Shown: positions 16,611 through 26,245, numbered from the stretch's first letter. The stretch: 41,002 bases of DNA from Fimbriimonas sp. (GCA_031292555.1 JARLGV010000119.1:1-41002), one strand, 5' to 3'. Numbers and translations are program-made. The notes: a model not told the origin generated them from the sequence alone.

Positions 16611-16662
16611 GACTAATTGCAAGCTAAACGCCGAGCGAGCCGGCGGCTGGAATTGCTATCCG

Positions 16663-17829
16663 CTACCCGGTTGCAAAGTGCTCTGCCAGGCATGAGCACA
16701 ATGTCTCAACATGGACCAACTGACCGCCGGATCGAACTGACTGCGTCGCTGCGACTCCGGCTGCGACGCTTTGGCGGGCCGCGATCGGAGATGTCACTGA
16801 CGTCGTCCCGCTTCGCAGGAATTCTAAGAACTCACCCACGATTTGTTCATCGGCTCCGCCGTGGCCACCTGTCGCAGTCGGGACTTCATACTCCTCATCC
16901 CCCTTCTCGGAGAACTTCTGGAGGTTATGGTTCCATAGACGGACAACGCTCTGACCGGGCGCGTCACCGAAGTTTTCGATCCTGCCCTCGGTACCGATGA
17001 TCGTGTAGTTTCTCCACGCATCGGGAGCGTAGTGGCACTGCTGGTACGAAGCCAGTACCCCATTATCCAGTTTCATGAGAACCATGTTCAGGTCCTCGAC
17101 GTCCACAACCGGATTGAGCTTGTCGAGCGACAACGGCGGCCAGGTCCCGCGGAACTCGACCTTGACGTGATCCTCGGGAGCCTGTCGATCTTGGATCTGC
17201 CCATAGACGGTAAGGCCGCCCATCGCTGAGACGGTCTCCGAGTAACCGCCACAAAGCCAGTGCAGCACATCGATATCGTGGGCCCCCTTTTGAAGGAGCA
17301 ATCCGGTCGACCTCGTCCGATCGGCGTGCCAGTCGCGGAAGTAAGCGTCTCCGCCATAGCTGATGAAGTGTCGGCACCAGCCTGCTTTCACCTCGCCGAT
17401 TCGCCCTTCGTCGATCCACTCCTTCATCTTGCATACCACCGCGAAGTGGCGCATGTTATGCCCTACGAAGAGCTTCGCTCCGCCAGACTTTGCGGCGCTA
17501 AGGATCCGGTCGCACCCTTCGACGGTGATCGCCATTGGCTTTTCGAGATAGACACCGATTCCTGCGTCAAGCAATGTGCAGGCGTGCTCCTCATGGAGCC
17601 AGTCTGGCGAAAGAACGAACACCGCGTCCAGGTTCTGTCTGATGAGTTCCTTGTAGTCCGTTGTCAGGAACACGTTCTCGCCGATCTTCTCGCGAAATCT
17701 CGCCTGCGCCCTCTCACTCGGATCGGCGAGAGCGACGACCTCGACACCCTCGTCGGGCCGGTTCGCCAATGCGGCCAGGCCCCCACGCAGGCCCCAACCG
17801 ATAACGCCGATTCGGATCGGTTCGGCCAT
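16663..17829 (-). CDS. Gfo/Idh/MocA family oxidoreductase
   Basis: A 388-aa dehydrogenase, longer than the first Gfo/Idh in this window and not a close relative. The Rossmann motif is GVIGWGLRG (8-16), the hinge is YLEKPMA (94-100), and the substrate domain has TGLLLQKGAHDIDVLHWL. It starts one base after the stop of the upstream TIM-barrel gene (TAG, T, ATG), so the two are co-translated. Such pairs oxidise a sugar or inositol and then isomerise or cleave the keto product; the actual substrate is unknown. The final 20 residues contain two cysteines (CSCL) outside the fold. Confidence 0.9.
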   Translation of the reverse strand: MAEPIRIGVIGWGLRGGLAALANRPDEGVEVVALADPSERAQARFREKIGENVFLTTDYKELIRQNLDAVFVLSPDWLHEEHACTLLDAGIGVYLEKPMAITVEGCDRILSAAKSGGAKLFVGHNMRHFAVVCKMKEWIDEGRIGEVKAGWCRHFISYGGDAYFRDWHADRTRSTGLLLQKGAHDIDVLHWLCGGYSETVSAMGGLTVYGQIQDRQAPEDHVKVEFRGTWPPLSLDKLNPVVDVEDLNMVLMKLDNGVLASYQQCHYAPDAWRNYTIIGTEGRIENFGDAPGQSVVRLWNHNLQKFSEKGDEEYEVPTATGGHGGADEQIVGEFLEFLRSGTTSVTSPIAARQSVAAGVAATQSVRSGGQLVHVETLCSCLAEHFATG

Positions 17830-17830
17830 A

Positions 17831-18688
17831 CTAGTTTCGCCCCAAGATCGCGTCCATCGCTCGAGACGTATTGGCGAGTCGAACGTCCGGATTGGTCTTG
17901 TAGTAAGGAATCATCTCGCCTACGACGGGTCCGGAGTAACCAATTTCGCCGATCGCTTTCATCAACTCTGGCCAATTGACATCGCCTTCAAGAAGGTCGA
18001 CGAAGCCTTCGATCGTGCCGACCGCCTTGCGGAAATCCTTGAAGTGGATCCCGACGATCCTCTTGCCAAGAATTCGAAGCCATTGCTCGGGATAGCCGAA
18101 CGGCAGGATGTTCGCCACATCCAGATAGGAACCTATAAAAGGGCTGTCAAATTGGTCGATAAAGGTTCGCATCTCGATCGGGCTCATCAAGAATTTGTTC
18201 CAAACGTTCTCGAGACCCATCCGAACTCCGGCCGCTTCCGCATACGGAATGACCTGCTTGAGGCCTTCTGTGGCATGCTCCCAAACGTGGGCATAGTCCA
18301 CGATTTCTCGTTCCGGAAGGAAGAAAACCTCGACCGCGCCAGGGATGGTCAGGTGGGTCTTGGCGCCAAGCCATCCAGAGATCTGCACCATCTTCTGGAG
18401 GTCCTCGACTGCTTGGGACCGTGCGGACGCCGACGCGTCTCCGAGAGCCCTGCTCCAGTAGAGGCCGGATGCGGTGCTGGGGATCGAGAGGCCGAGGGAG
18501 TGTGCCTCATCGACGATCGCTTTGCACTTGGACTCGCTCGAATCTAAACCGAGGGCGCCCGATTCGCCGATACACAGTTCGACCGCATCGTACCCGTGGC
18601 GCTTTGCTGCATGCAAGAAGGTGGAAACTGCGAGGTTTCCTTCCAGCCCACCGGGCATGGACCAATAGTTAATCGATTTGAGAATCAT
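17831..18688 (-). CDS. Sugar phosphate isomerase/epimerase-like TIM-barrel protein
   Basis: A 285-aa xylose-isomerase-like TIM barrel. Metal ligands are E160 in MGLENVWN, D190 in SYLDVAN, H215 in GIHFKDF and E258 in GEMIPYY. It resembles L-ribulose-5-phosphate 3-epimerase-like proteins, but such annotation is broad. It is the first gene of a two-gene - strand operon with the 388-aa oxidoreductase. The ATG has no SD. It is divergent from the BTAD regulator with a 191-base spacer that carries repeated half-sites. Confidence 0.85.
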   Translation of the reverse strand: MILKSINYWSMPGGLEGNLAVSTFLHAAKRHGYDAVELCIGESGALGLDSSESKCKAIVDEAHSLGLSIPSTASGLYWSRALGDASASARSQAVEDLQKMVQISGWLGAKTHLTIPGAVEVFFLPEREIVDYAHVWEHATEGLKQVIPYAEAAGVRMGLENVWNKFLMSPIEMRTFIDQFDSPFIGSYLDVANILPFGYPEQWLRILGKRIVGIHFKDFRKAVGTIEGFVDLLEGDVNWPELMKAIGEIGYSGPVVGEMIPYYKTNPDVRLANTSRAMDAILGRN

Positions 18689-18739
18689 GGATAGGCCGTC
18701 CGAAAGTTGTTGCTCCCAATTTACCGAGGAAAGAACCTG

Positions 18740-18794
18740 AATTGCCTTGAGATTGGACCCTTCAGTTGCCTCTGGGAGACCCGATAGGGCAATT
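18740..18794. promoter_or_regulatory. Three spaced half-sites in a divergent spacer
   Basis: AATTGCC (18740), AGTTGCC (18764) and GGCAATT (18788) are spaced exactly 24 bases apart; the third is inverted. Each is near a GACCC or AACCC block. They lie between the TIM-barrel/Gfo operon and the BTAD regulator, where an operator would be expected. This is an inference from pattern only. Confidence 0.4.
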
Positions 18795-18868
18795 GAACCC
18801 CCGACTCCTAAATCTCACCTAAAACCGTTCCCTGCCGCGATAACTCGTCCTTGGCGTATTGGGCAAAC

Positions 18869-18874
18869 CATAAT
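18869..18874 (+). promoter_or_regulatory. Candidate -10 (CATAAT) for the BTAD regulator
   Basis: CATAAT ends five bases before ATG 18880, without an SD. It matches five of six consensus positions. Confidence 0.5.
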
Positions 18875-18879
18875 AGGTT

Positions 18880-21867
18880 ATGCCGTTGCCTTGGCGTATC
18901 GAGATGCTGGGCGGTTTGCGCGTCGTGCAGGCCGACCGGACGATTACGCGCTTTCAGACCCAAAAGACGGGCGCTCTGCTTGCATACCTCGCGCTCAACC
19001 TGGAGTCGCCGCATGCAAGGGAGTCGCTTGCCGAACTCCTATGGCCTGGCGGAGATCCGGTAGCGGTGCGCAATCGACTCAACCAAGCAGTCTCGTCACT
19101 TCGCAGGCAACTAGAACCGGTCAGCGTGGCCTATGGCAGCGTTCTCGTGACCGACCAGCGATCCATACGTCTGAATCTGGACTCGGTCGTCACAGACGTC
19201 GACGAGTTTCAGAAGCTCATCCACCGAGCCGAGACCAACGACGACAAACTCGATTGCCAGGCGGTCCTGAAGCGAGCAGTTGGCTTGTATGGCGGCGAGT
19301 TCCTGCATGGCTATTACGCCGATTGGATCGGCGTAGAACAGCTTCGATTCTCCGACCTCTATCAGAACGCTCTGTACGATCTCCTCGACGCTTCTCGCGA
19401 AACGGGCAACCTGGAGGAAGCGATTCACGCAGCAAGTCTTATCCTGAAGGGCGATCCCGCCGACGAAGGAACCCACTGCGACTTGATGCGGTTGTACATC
19501 GATGCCGGGAGACTTTCAGCCGCCAAACGCCAGTTCGAAGAACTGGCGCGGATTCTTGCCACTGAGGAGGCTACGCCTTCAGACGAGGCTCGCCAACTCC
19601 TGCAGGAAGCGACGTCCAAGCGACCTACGTCCCGTATCACCGCTCCGGCGCCAATGGCAAACCCATCCGACGTCGAGCCCATCGAGACTCCCGGCACAAA
19701 TCTACCCTCCCAAACTAACCGCTTCGTGGGGAGAGAGCCCGATATCGAGCGGCTGACCTCAACCCTTCTAGAGCCCTCTTCTCGACTCGTCACGATCGTC
19801 GGGCTGGGCGGCACCGGCAAGACCCGCTTGGCTCTGAAGGTGGCGAGGGATCTCTGCGAATACTTCTCGAATCGCGTCTACTTCATACCCCTCACGGACA
19901 CTAAAGACATCCGCCAGATCGAGGAGATCATCGCTCAAGTCGTCGGCGTGCGTGGATCGGAGAACCTTATACGCCGTCTGCAGCAACATGCCTCCGCCCT
20001 GTTGCTTCTAGACAGTTTCGAGCAGCTTGCCGACCAAGGCGCGTCCATCATTCAAGCGATGCTTGAGCAGGCGCCCGGGCTCAAATGCCTGGTCACTTCG
20101 CGTCAACCGCTTCGAGTCGATGCTGAACGGGTCTATCCGCTCTCAGCACTACCTGTGCCGAAAAGCTCGGATTCCGTTGAAGAGCTGATCAGGAACCCCA
20201 GCGTTGCGCTGTTCGTCGACCGAGCGCAGGCGGCTTTGCCCGATTTTCAACTTACGCCGCGCAACGCTGAAGTCGTCCGTCAAATCTGCCAACGGCTTGA
20301 GGGCCTTCCTCTTGCCCTGGAACTCGTAGCATCCTGGGCCAAGACTGTGGCGCCCGGCCAAATGATCGCCATGCTTGCAGACCGATTCGCCCTGCTTGAA
20401 AGCCGGAGGCGTGACATCAGCGCCCGCCATCGCACGATGAGAGCAGTCATCGATTCCAGCGTCTCCATGCTCTCGACCGAACTGCAGAGCCTCTTCTTCC
20501 GGCTCTCGGTATTCCAGGGCGGTTGGACGCTTGAATCAGCTGCCCAAGTCTGTCAGACACCGCAGATTCTGACCTCGATGGACGTGCTTTCTGAACACAG
20601 TTTGATTCAGTGCGACAACGCGGAAGCGGAGGCGATGCGTTTCCGCATGTTGGATACGCTTAGGGACTACGCTGCCGAGCATGTGCCCGCCGCCATCCGT
20701 GCGGAGTGTTCGAACGGGCATGCCGAATACTATTCCGAATTGGCGGAGGATGCAGGCCGGCAGATTCTGCGTTCCGGCCAAGCCCATTGGATCGATCGGC
20801 TCGAGCAGGAGTACGCCAATCTCAGCGCGGCCTTTCAATGGTATCTGGACCACGACCTCGTTGAATCGGCAATTCGGCTGGCCAACTCGATGACTGCCTT
20901 CTGGGAACTTCGAGGAAGAAGCAGCGAAGGCCGGCATTGGCTCGAATGGGCTCTTGCGATGGCTGAACCGAGCGACTCGATCGACCCGAAGGTCCGAGCG
21001 ACCGGACTGAACAATCTGGCCCGCTTGATCTGGATGAGAGGCGAGTTCAAGGAAGCAAGCCGGCTTCACGACGAGGCACTAGATGCCTGGATTCAAATTG
21101 GAGACCCAGAAGGGATCATTCTTGCCCAGTTCAATATCCAGCTGGAAGCTCACCGCACGCGCGACTACGATCGCTCCATGAGCCTACTTCAAGACAACTT
21201 AAGGCGTGCAGAATCACTGGGCGACGCGTATATGCAAGCGCGCTGCTGGTTGGCGATGGGCAATACGTTGGTCGAGACTCACGCGTTCGGCGAGGCACGG
21301 GAGCACTACGAGCACAGCTTGCGGATCGCGCGGGAGATCGACCATAAGCACCGGATCGCAATGGCCCTGAACAACCTTGGAAACCTGGCCACCCTCATGG
21401 ATCAGTCTGACTTGGCTAGGCATTACTTGCTCGAAGCAGTCGGACTTTTTGAGGCAATCGGTGCCACTGCGAATTCGACCGACGGCCTTCTCCATCTGGC
21501 CAAGACTGAGCGAAGGCAGAAGAACTGGCCAGCCACGCTTGGATGGATTGAACGAGCTTGGAAGAACCATCCGGAGGAGACGTACCACATTCAGGCACTC
21601 TTCCTGGAACAGGCGTTCGTGGCGTTTGCCTTGGATAAGGTGATTCTCGCGGCGACGTTTCTCGGCTTCGTCGAGAGACAGAGGGAGGAACTTGGAGCCC
21701 TTAACGCCGACATCGAGATAAGCGAGTACGACGAACTAGTTCAGTCCGTTCAGGCGGCGATTCCGGACTCAACCCTGCAAGCGGCTTGGCGTCTGGGGCG
21801 CGATCTGGACCTTCCCAGAGCGGCATCCCGGATGCTCGTTGCGGAAGCTGATGAAGTTCGGGCGTAG
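18880..21867 (+). CDS. BTAD/STAND-type transcriptional regulator with TPRs (AfsR-like)
   Basis: A 995-aa multidomain signalling regulator. Residues 1-95 form an OmpR-like winged helix ([20 protein letters not shown], then [11 protein letters not shown] and [13 protein letters not shown]). A bacterial transcriptional activation domain follows (about 105-250, with [20 protein letters not shown] and the [11 protein letters not shown] repeat). The STAND/NB-ARC NTPase starts at TNRFVGRE and has Walker A GLGGTGKT (308-315), Walker B-like [10 protein letters not shown] (near 374-382) and [12 protein letters not shown]. The C-terminal third holds TPR helices ([40 protein letters not shown]). Family members bind DNA when a ligand and ATP drive assembly. 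It is divergent from the TIM-barrel/Gfo operon, so local control is possible. Confidence 0.92.
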   Translation: MPLPWRIEMLGGLRVVQADRTITRFQTQKTGALLAYLALNLESPHARESLAELLWPGGDPVAVRNRLNQAVSSLRRQLEPVSVAYGSVLVTDQRSIRLNLDSVVTDVDEFQKLIHRAETNDDKLDCQAVLKRAVGLYGGEFLHGYYADWIGVEQLRFSDLYQNALYDLLDASRETGNLEEAIHAASLILKGDPADEGTHCDLMRLYIDAGRLSAAKRQFEELARILATEEATPSDEARQLLQEATSKRPTSRITAPAPMANPSDVEPIETPGTNLPSQTNRFVGREPDIERLTSTLLEPSSRLVTIVGLGGTGKTRLALKVARDLCEYFSNRVYFIPLTDTKDIRQIEEIIAQVVGVRGSENLIRRLQQHASALLLLDSFEQLADQGASIIQAMLEQAPGLKCLVTSRQPLRVDAERVYPLSALPVPKSSDSVEELIRNPSVALFVDRAQAALPDFQLTPRNAEVVRQICQRLEGLPLALELVASWAKTVAPGQMIAMLADRFALLESRRRDISARHRTMRAVIDSSVSMLSTELQSLFFRLSVFQGGWTLESAAQVCQTPQILTSMDVLSEHSLIQCDNAEAEAMRFRMLDTLRDYAAEHVPAAIRAECSNGHAEYYSELAEDAGRQILRSGQAHWIDRLEQEYANLSAAFQWYLDHDLVESAIRLANSMTAFWELRGRSSEGRHWLEWALAMAEPSDSIDPKVRATGLNNLARLIWMRGEFKEASRLHDEALDAWIQIGDPEGIILAQFNIQLEAHRTRDYDRSMSLLQDNLRRAESLGDAYMQARCWLAMGNTLVETHAFGEAREHYEHSLRIAREIDHKHRIAMALNNLGNLATLMDQSDLARHYLLEAVGLFEAIGATANSTDGLLHLAKTERRQKNWPATLGWIERAWKNHPEETYHIQALFLEQAFVAFALDKVILAATFLGFVERQREELGALNADIEISEYDELVQSVQAAIPDSTLQAAWRLGRDLDLPRAASRMLVAEADEVRA

Positions 21868-21883
21868 AGCGGGCATCGTCGGG

Positions 21884-21889
21884 TATCAC
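21884..21889 (+). promoter_or_regulatory. Candidate -10 (TATCAC) for mscL
   Basis: TATCAC ends seven bases before ATG 21897, with no SD. It is a weak match at the last base. Read-through from the regulator gene 29 bases upstream is equally possible. Confidence 0.3.
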
Positions 21890-21896
21890 CCGCAGC

Positions 21897-22337
21897 ATGC
21901 TGAAGGAATTCAAAGAGTTTGCGGTCAAGGGTAATGTGATCGACTTGGCCGTCGGCGTCGTCATCGGCGGAGCATTCGGGTCGATCGTCACCTCGTTCGT
22001 GAAGGACGTGATTATGCCGCCCATCGGCCTACTGCTCGGGAAGATCGATTTCAGCGAGCTGTTCGTGGTGCTGAAGGACGGCACGACGGCCGGCCCCTAC
22101 GCAACCGTGGAAGCAGCGCACAAGGCGGGCGCAGTTACCCTAAACTACGGGACATTCATTAACACCGTAATGAGCTTTTTCATCGTCGCCATGTCGGTGT
22201 TCATGATGGTCAAGGCGATTAATCGCCTCAAGCGCAAGCAGGAGGCTGAAGCGCCGGCGCCGGCGCCGACGAAACAAGAAGAACTCCTTGCCGAAATCCG
22301 CGACGCGATAGTGGCCCAGTCGAAGGAGAAAGCCTAG
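21897..22337 (+). CDS. mscL: Large-conductance mechanosensitive channel MscL
   Basis: A 146-aa pentameric inner-membrane channel that opens under membrane tension and releases solutes during osmotic downshock. The N-terminal block [20 protein letters not shown] is diagnostic, followed by TM1 (about 15-40, [20 protein letters not shown]), a periplasmic loop with an extended [20 protein letters not shown] segment, TM2 (about 78-100, [20 protein letters not shown]) and a charged C-terminal helix after an Ala-Pro linker. The next gene starts two bases after its stop, indicating co-translation. Confidence 0.96.
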   Translation: MLKEFKEFAVKGNVIDLAVGVVIGGAFGSIVTSFVKDVIMPPIGLLLGKIDFSELFVVLKDGTTAGPYATVEAAHKAGAVTLNYGTFINTVMSFFIVAMSVFMMVKAINRLKRKQEAEAPAPAPTKQEELLAEIRDAIVAQSKEKA

Positions 22338-22339
22338 CC

Positions 22340-23134
22340 TTGCCCCATCCTGTTGTCTTGTTCTCAGTCGACGGTATGCGTCCTGACGGCTTGATGCAAG
22401 CCGACACCCCATTTGTGGACCGGCTCGTCGCCGACGGTTCTAGCACGATGAGGGCTCGAACGGTGATGCCATCGGTGACGCTGCCCTGCCACACGTCGAT
22501 GCATCGTGGTGTGGATGTCCCACGCCACGGCATCACGTCGAACACGTTTCAGCCGTTGGCTCGGCCAGTACCAGGGCTGTTCGACGTGGCCAAGGACCAG
22601 GGAAAACGAACCGGGATGTTCTACAACTGGGGGGAGTTGCGGGACCTGATGTCGCCATTCGCCGCCGATATCGCCTACGTCTACAACGATCCCTCGACGG
22701 CTGAGAGCGACGTCATTGTTGCGAAGGCAGCCGTCGATCACATCGCCAAAACTGATTTTGATCTGCTGTTTGTTTACTTGGGTTACACCGATATCGCAGG
22801 GCACGATCACGGCTGGATGTCGCAACCTTACATCGATGCAATCTCGAATGCCGACCGGTGCATCGAGCGTGTTTGGAAGGCCTTTGAGGCCAGGGGACAA
22901 ACGCCCAACCTCCTCATCCTGAGCGACCACGGTGGCCACGAACGATCTCACGGCACCGAGATGGACGAGGACATGACGATTCCGTGGGTAATGCACGGCC
23001 CGGATGTTCGGTCTGGGTGGCAACTAACTGAGCCGATCCGCATCTTCGACGCTTGCACGACTCTCGCCGAACTCGTGGGCCTAACGCCCGCGAAACAGTG
23101 GGATGGACGTATCGTAAGGGAAGCGCTTCGCTAA
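22340..23134 (+). CDS. Alkaline-phosphatase-fold phosphodiesterase/nucleotide pyrophosphatase family protein
   Basis: A 264-aa enzyme of the type I phosphodiesterase/nucleotide pyrophosphatase group in the alkaline-phosphatase superfamily. Metal and nucleophile sites are visible: D10 in LFSVDGMRPD, the threonine nucleophile in SVTLPCHTSM (45-54), TDIAGHDHG, DHGGH and SHGTE. No signal peptide is present, so it appears cytoplasmic. It is shorter than most family members and lacks large inserts. It starts at TTG 22340, with AAGGAGA ten bases upstream inside mscL, two bases after the mscL stop. The substrate is unknown. Confidence 0.85.
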   Translation: MPHPVVLFSVDGMRPDGLMQADTPFVDRLVADGSSTMRARTVMPSVTLPCHTSMHRGVDVPRHGITSNTFQPLARPVPGLFDVAKDQGKRTGMFYNWGELRDLMSPFAADIAYVYNDPSTAESDVIVAKAAVDHIAKTDFDLLFVYLGYTDIAGHDHGWMSQPYIDAISNADRCIERVWKAFEARGQTPNLLILSDHGGHERSHGTEMDEDMTIPWVMHGPDVRSGWQLTEPIRIFDACTTLAELVGLTPAKQWDGRIVREALR

Positions 23135-23149
23135 GGATAGGTTTATGAT

Positions 23150-24892
23150 TTGATCCGACGGGCTTTCCCCTCCAAATACGCGCTTCCCAAAAGCCCGATC
23201 GGTCTGGCCGATACGGCCATTCTTCTCGCACTTTTTCTCATTTTCTATATTGTCGCTCGTGTCGGATCGGGCTTCTTTGTCGCCTTCAAACCGCCGGTTC
23301 TTCAACCTCGCATTAGCTTGGACCCGGCAAACCTCCCGTACTATGTCGCCCGGTCGACGCTGCGGATGTTCATCGCCCTGATCGGCAGCATCCTCTTCAC
23401 CTTCATTTACGGCTACATCGCTGCCAAGAATAGTCGTGCCGAGAAGGTTATGATCCCGCTGCTCGACATCCTGCAGTCGGTACCTGTCCTCGGGTTCTTG
23501 TCGGTGACCGTTACCGGATTTATGGCGATGTTCCCCGGGAGCCTGTTCGGGTTGGAAATGGCATCCCTCTTCGCCATATTCACGGGGCAGGTGTGGAATA
23601 TGACGTTCTCGTTTTACCACTCGCTGATCACCCTCCCCAAGGAACTTGACGAAGCGGCGACTCTGTTCCGCTTCTCAAAGTGGCGCCGGTTCATTTCGGT
23701 CGAAGTGCCCGTCGCAATGATCGGTCTCGTGTGGAACGGCATGATGAGCTTCGGTGGCGGGTGGTTCTTTGTGACCTTCACCGAAGCGATCACGGTAAAC
23801 AACAAGAGCTACACTCTGCCCGGAATTGGCGCCTATGTCGCGATGGCAGTCAAAGAAGAGAACTTCAAGGCACTAACCCTTGCGATTCTCTCGATGATCT
23901 TGCTGATCGTTGGGATCGACCAGTTATTCTGGCGGCCCGTCGTCGCATGGGCGGAGAAGTTCCGCATGGACAAAAGCACGGCATCCGAGCAGGCGACCTC
24001 TTGGGTACTGGACCTTCTCCGATCGTCGCGCCTGCCCCGTATCCTAGGCCAGCAGTGGAGGCACGTCCGCCGAAAACTGCCGAAACTCCATGTCACCCTC
24101 CCCAAAGCGCCCTCGATCCGTTTTCGGTGGAAGCGGCGTAAAGCTCGATTCAACGAAGACTTGATCTTCGGCATTCTCATCGGGACGATCGTCGTCGGTG
24201 CGATAACGGCTGGAGCCAACATCGTCACCAAAGAGGTGCCGCTTCACGAGATAGCTCGCGTCTTCCTCCTGGGCATACTCACGTTTCTGCGAGTAGTCTG
24301 CTTGCTGTTGTTTGCTTCAGCCGTCTGGACGCCGATCGGAGTTGCCATCGGCTTCAATCCCAAGCTGTCGCGGATCGCCCAACCGATCGTTTTGATCCTG
24401 GCTTCGTTTCCGGCAAACTTCATCTTCCCCGCCGCGACCTGGATATTCATCAAACTGCACCTGGGATTGAACTTCGGGAGCATCGTCCTGATGATCCTCG
24501 GCGCCCAATGGTACGTGCTTTTCAACACGATAGCGGGAGCGATGGCTGTTCCCAACGATCTTCGCGAGATGGCGGTGAACATGCGCTTGAGCGGTTGGCC
24601 TCTTTGGCGAAAACTGATCCTTCCCGCCATCTTCCCGGCGTGGGTGACAGGCGCTATCACCGCATCGGGGGGAGCTTGGAACGCGAGCATCGTCAGCGAG
24701 GTGGTGAACTGGGGTAACAAGTCGCTCACTGCCGACGGGATCGGCGCCTACATAACCCACGCCACAACGGTTGGCGACTCGCCTCGAATCGTACTGGGCG
24801 TTTCACTGATGTGTGTCTTCGTGGTCCTAACCAACCGACTCTTTTGGCGAAGGCTCTACTCTCTCGCGGAGACGAGATACCGGCTAGGATAG
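23150..24892 (+). CDS. ABC transporter permease, two fused permease domains (NitT/TauT-like)
   Basis: A 580-aa inner-membrane protein with two binding-protein-dependent permease domains in tandem. Each has an EAA-type cytoplasmic loop that contacts the ATPase: LPKELDEAATLFRFSKWRRF in the first half and LREMAVNMRLSGWPLWRKLI in the second. A basic linker of about 60 residues (near 290-335) joins them. This matches the duplicated permeases of the anion/nitrate/sulfonate/taurine transporter group; the substrate is unknown. It starts at TTG 23150, since ATG 23145 is out of frame and ends at once; AAGGA lies 12 bases upstream. The ATPase gene follows after 42 bases. Confidence 0.88.
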   Translation: MIRRAFPSKYALPKSPIGLADTAILLALFLIFYIVARVGSGFFVAFKPPVLQPRISLDPANLPYYVARSTLRMFIALIGSILFTFIYGYIAAKNSRAEKVMIPLLDILQSVPVLGFLSVTVTGFMAMFPGSLFGLEMASLFAIFTGQVWNMTFSFYHSLITLPKELDEAATLFRFSKWRRFISVEVPVAMIGLVWNGMMSFGGGWFFVTFTEAITVNNKSYTLPGIGAYVAMAVKEENFKALTLAILSMILLIVGIDQLFWRPVVAWAEKFRMDKSTASEQATSWVLDLLRSSRLPRILGQQWRHVRRKLPKLHVTLPKAPSIRFRWKRRKARFNEDLIFGILIGTIVVGAITAGANIVTKEVPLHEIARVFLLGILTFLRVVCLLLFASAVWTPIGVAIGFNPKLSRIAQPIVLILASFPANFIFPAATWIFIKLHLGLNFGSIVLMILGAQWYVLFNTIAGAMAVPNDLREMAVNMRLSGWPLWRKLILPAIFPAWVTGAITASGGAWNASIVSEVVNWGNKSLTADGIGAYITHATTVGDSPRIVLGVSLMCVFVVLTNRLFWRRLYSLAETRYRLG

Positions 24893-24909
24893 TCTTCGGG
24901 AACTGAGAA

Positions 24910-24915
24910 TAGAAT
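24910..24915 (+). promoter_or_regulatory. Candidate -10 (TAGAAT) before the ABC ATPase
   Basis: TAGAAT lies 19 bases before ATG 24935 and matches five of six consensus positions. It could give the ATPase its own short transcript in addition to read-through from the permease. Confidence 0.35.
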
Positions 24916-24934
24916 CGGGCAAAATGGTACACAA

Positions 24935-26245
24935 ATGGCGATGATCTCCGGCACCCAACATCAGCCTCTCATCCGGATCGAGGGGGTCAGCAAGGTCTAT
25001 CCTCGCCCTGAAAGCGGAGGGTCGTTCACCGTACTCGAAGACATAAACCTGTCGATTTTTCCAGGCGAGATCGTGGCGGTGCTGGGTCGCAGCGGAAGCG
25101 GCAAGAGCACTCTCCTAAGGAATATCGCCGGCCTGAGCAAGCCCAGCAAGGGGACGATCTATAGCAACGGCATCGCGGTGACAGCCCCGAACGCCGATGT
25201 CGCGATGGTGTTCCAGAGCTTTGCGCTTCTGCCTTGGCTAAACGTGAGCGAGAACGTCGAAATTGGACTCGAATCGAAGCACCTCCCGCAAAAGGAAGTC
25301 AAGAAGCGTTCGATGGATGCCTTGCGTCTAGTCGGCCTCGAGGGATTTGAAAAGGCCTATCCGAGAGAGCTATCAGGAGGCATGCAGCAACGGGTTGGAT
25401 TCGCTCGAGCGTTCGTGGTCCAGCCTCAAGTGCTCATGCTCGACGAACCGTTCAGCGCACTGGACGTATTGACCGCAGAAAACCTCCGTGGCGAGTTCGC
25501 CGACCTTTGGGAAGAGGGAAACTTCCCTGCCCGAAGCGTAATCCTGGTTACACACAATATTGAAGAAGCGATCATGTTGGCGGACCGCGTCGTCGTCATG
25601 GCCTCCAACCCCGGACGCATCCGCGGCGAAATTCATATTGCCTTGACGCGCCCGCGCGAGCGCAATTCGAGCGCTTTTCGCGCGATGGCCGACCACGTGT
25701 ATACGATCATGACGAACCCGGACACCAAGATCACGCCGGTCGTTCAGGAGAGCACTTCGCTTTTGGACACAACCCCGCTGCCGCATGCCCGGCCTGGTGC
25801 GATCAGCGGTCTCCTCGAACTCGTAGAGGAGTATGGCGGCCCCGAAGACGTTGCGGTCATCTCCGACCGGCTTCGCATTGAAGCAGATGACTTGCTGCCG
25901 ATCCTCGATGCTGCCGTCTTGCTGGGCTTTGCTCAGGTCCACGAAGGCGACGTCACTCTTACGGAGATCGGGAATAAATTCGCGAATGCAGAGGTTGAAG
26001 CATCGCGGTCCATCTTCCGAGAGCAAGTGCTGAAGTTCGCTCCTATGGTCAAGACGATGCACGAGGTACTGTTAACGTCTCGCGGCAAACCGGTGCATGA
26101 GGACTTCTTCTTAGAGATTCTCGACGAACACTACAGCGACGAAGAGGCCCGAAACCAGTTCGAAACCGCGTTGAACTGGGGTCGCTATGCAGGCCTGTTC
26201 GACTACGACAGCGACGAAAAGACGCTCCAAATGAACGAGGAGTAG
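24935..26245 (+). CDS. ABC transporter ATP-binding protein with C-terminal AAA-associated domain
   Basis: A 436-aa ATPase that powers the fused permease encoded just upstream. The N-terminal nucleotide-binding domain has Walker A GRSGSGKST (51-59... G51 to T59), Q94 in VFQSFALLP, signature LSGGM (146-150), Walker B VLMLDEPFSALD (D170, E171) and switch H207 in VTHN. Residues from about 280 to 430 form an extra helical domain (GAISGLLELVEEYGG, then LLDAAVLLGFAQ-like and FFLEILDEHYSDEEA), matching the AAA-associated C-terminal domain found in nitrate/sulfonate/bicarbonate-type ATPases. Its final codons form half of a strong hairpin. No substrate-binding protein gene lies in the window. Confidence 0.93.
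   Translation: MAMISGTQHQPLIRIEGVSKVYPRPESGGSFTVLEDINLSIFPGEIVAVLGRSGSGKSTLLRNIAGLSKPSKGTIYSNGIAVTAPNADVAMVFQSFALLPWLNVSENVEIGLESKHLPQKEVKKRSMDALRLVGLEGFEKAYPRELSGGMQQRVGFARAFVVQPQVLMLDEPFSALDVLTAENLRGEFADLWEEGNFPARSVILVTHNIEEAIMLADRVVVMASNPGRIRGEIHIALTRPRERNSSAFRAMADHVYTIMTNPDTKITPVVQESTSLLDTTPLPHARPGAISGLLELVEEYGGPEDVAVISDRLRIEADDLLPILDAAVLLGFAQVHEGDVTLTEIGNKFANAEVEASRSIFREQVLKFAPMVKTMHEVLLTSRGKPVHEDFFLEILDEHYSDEEARNQFETALNWGRYAGLFDYDSDEKTLQMNEE

Larger units (their letters stand above)
16459..16662. other. Convergent spacer with four hairpins
   Basis: This 204-base spacer separates the convergent Gfo/Idh genes and contains no ORF I believe. It holds four inverted repeats: 16470-16475/16489-16494, 16515-16519/16534-16538, 16551-16560/16566-16575, and 16584-16591/16603-16610. 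The last two are strong, and none is followed by a T-run. It may be a two-way terminator or a stable structured 3' UTR. Confidence 0.6.
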
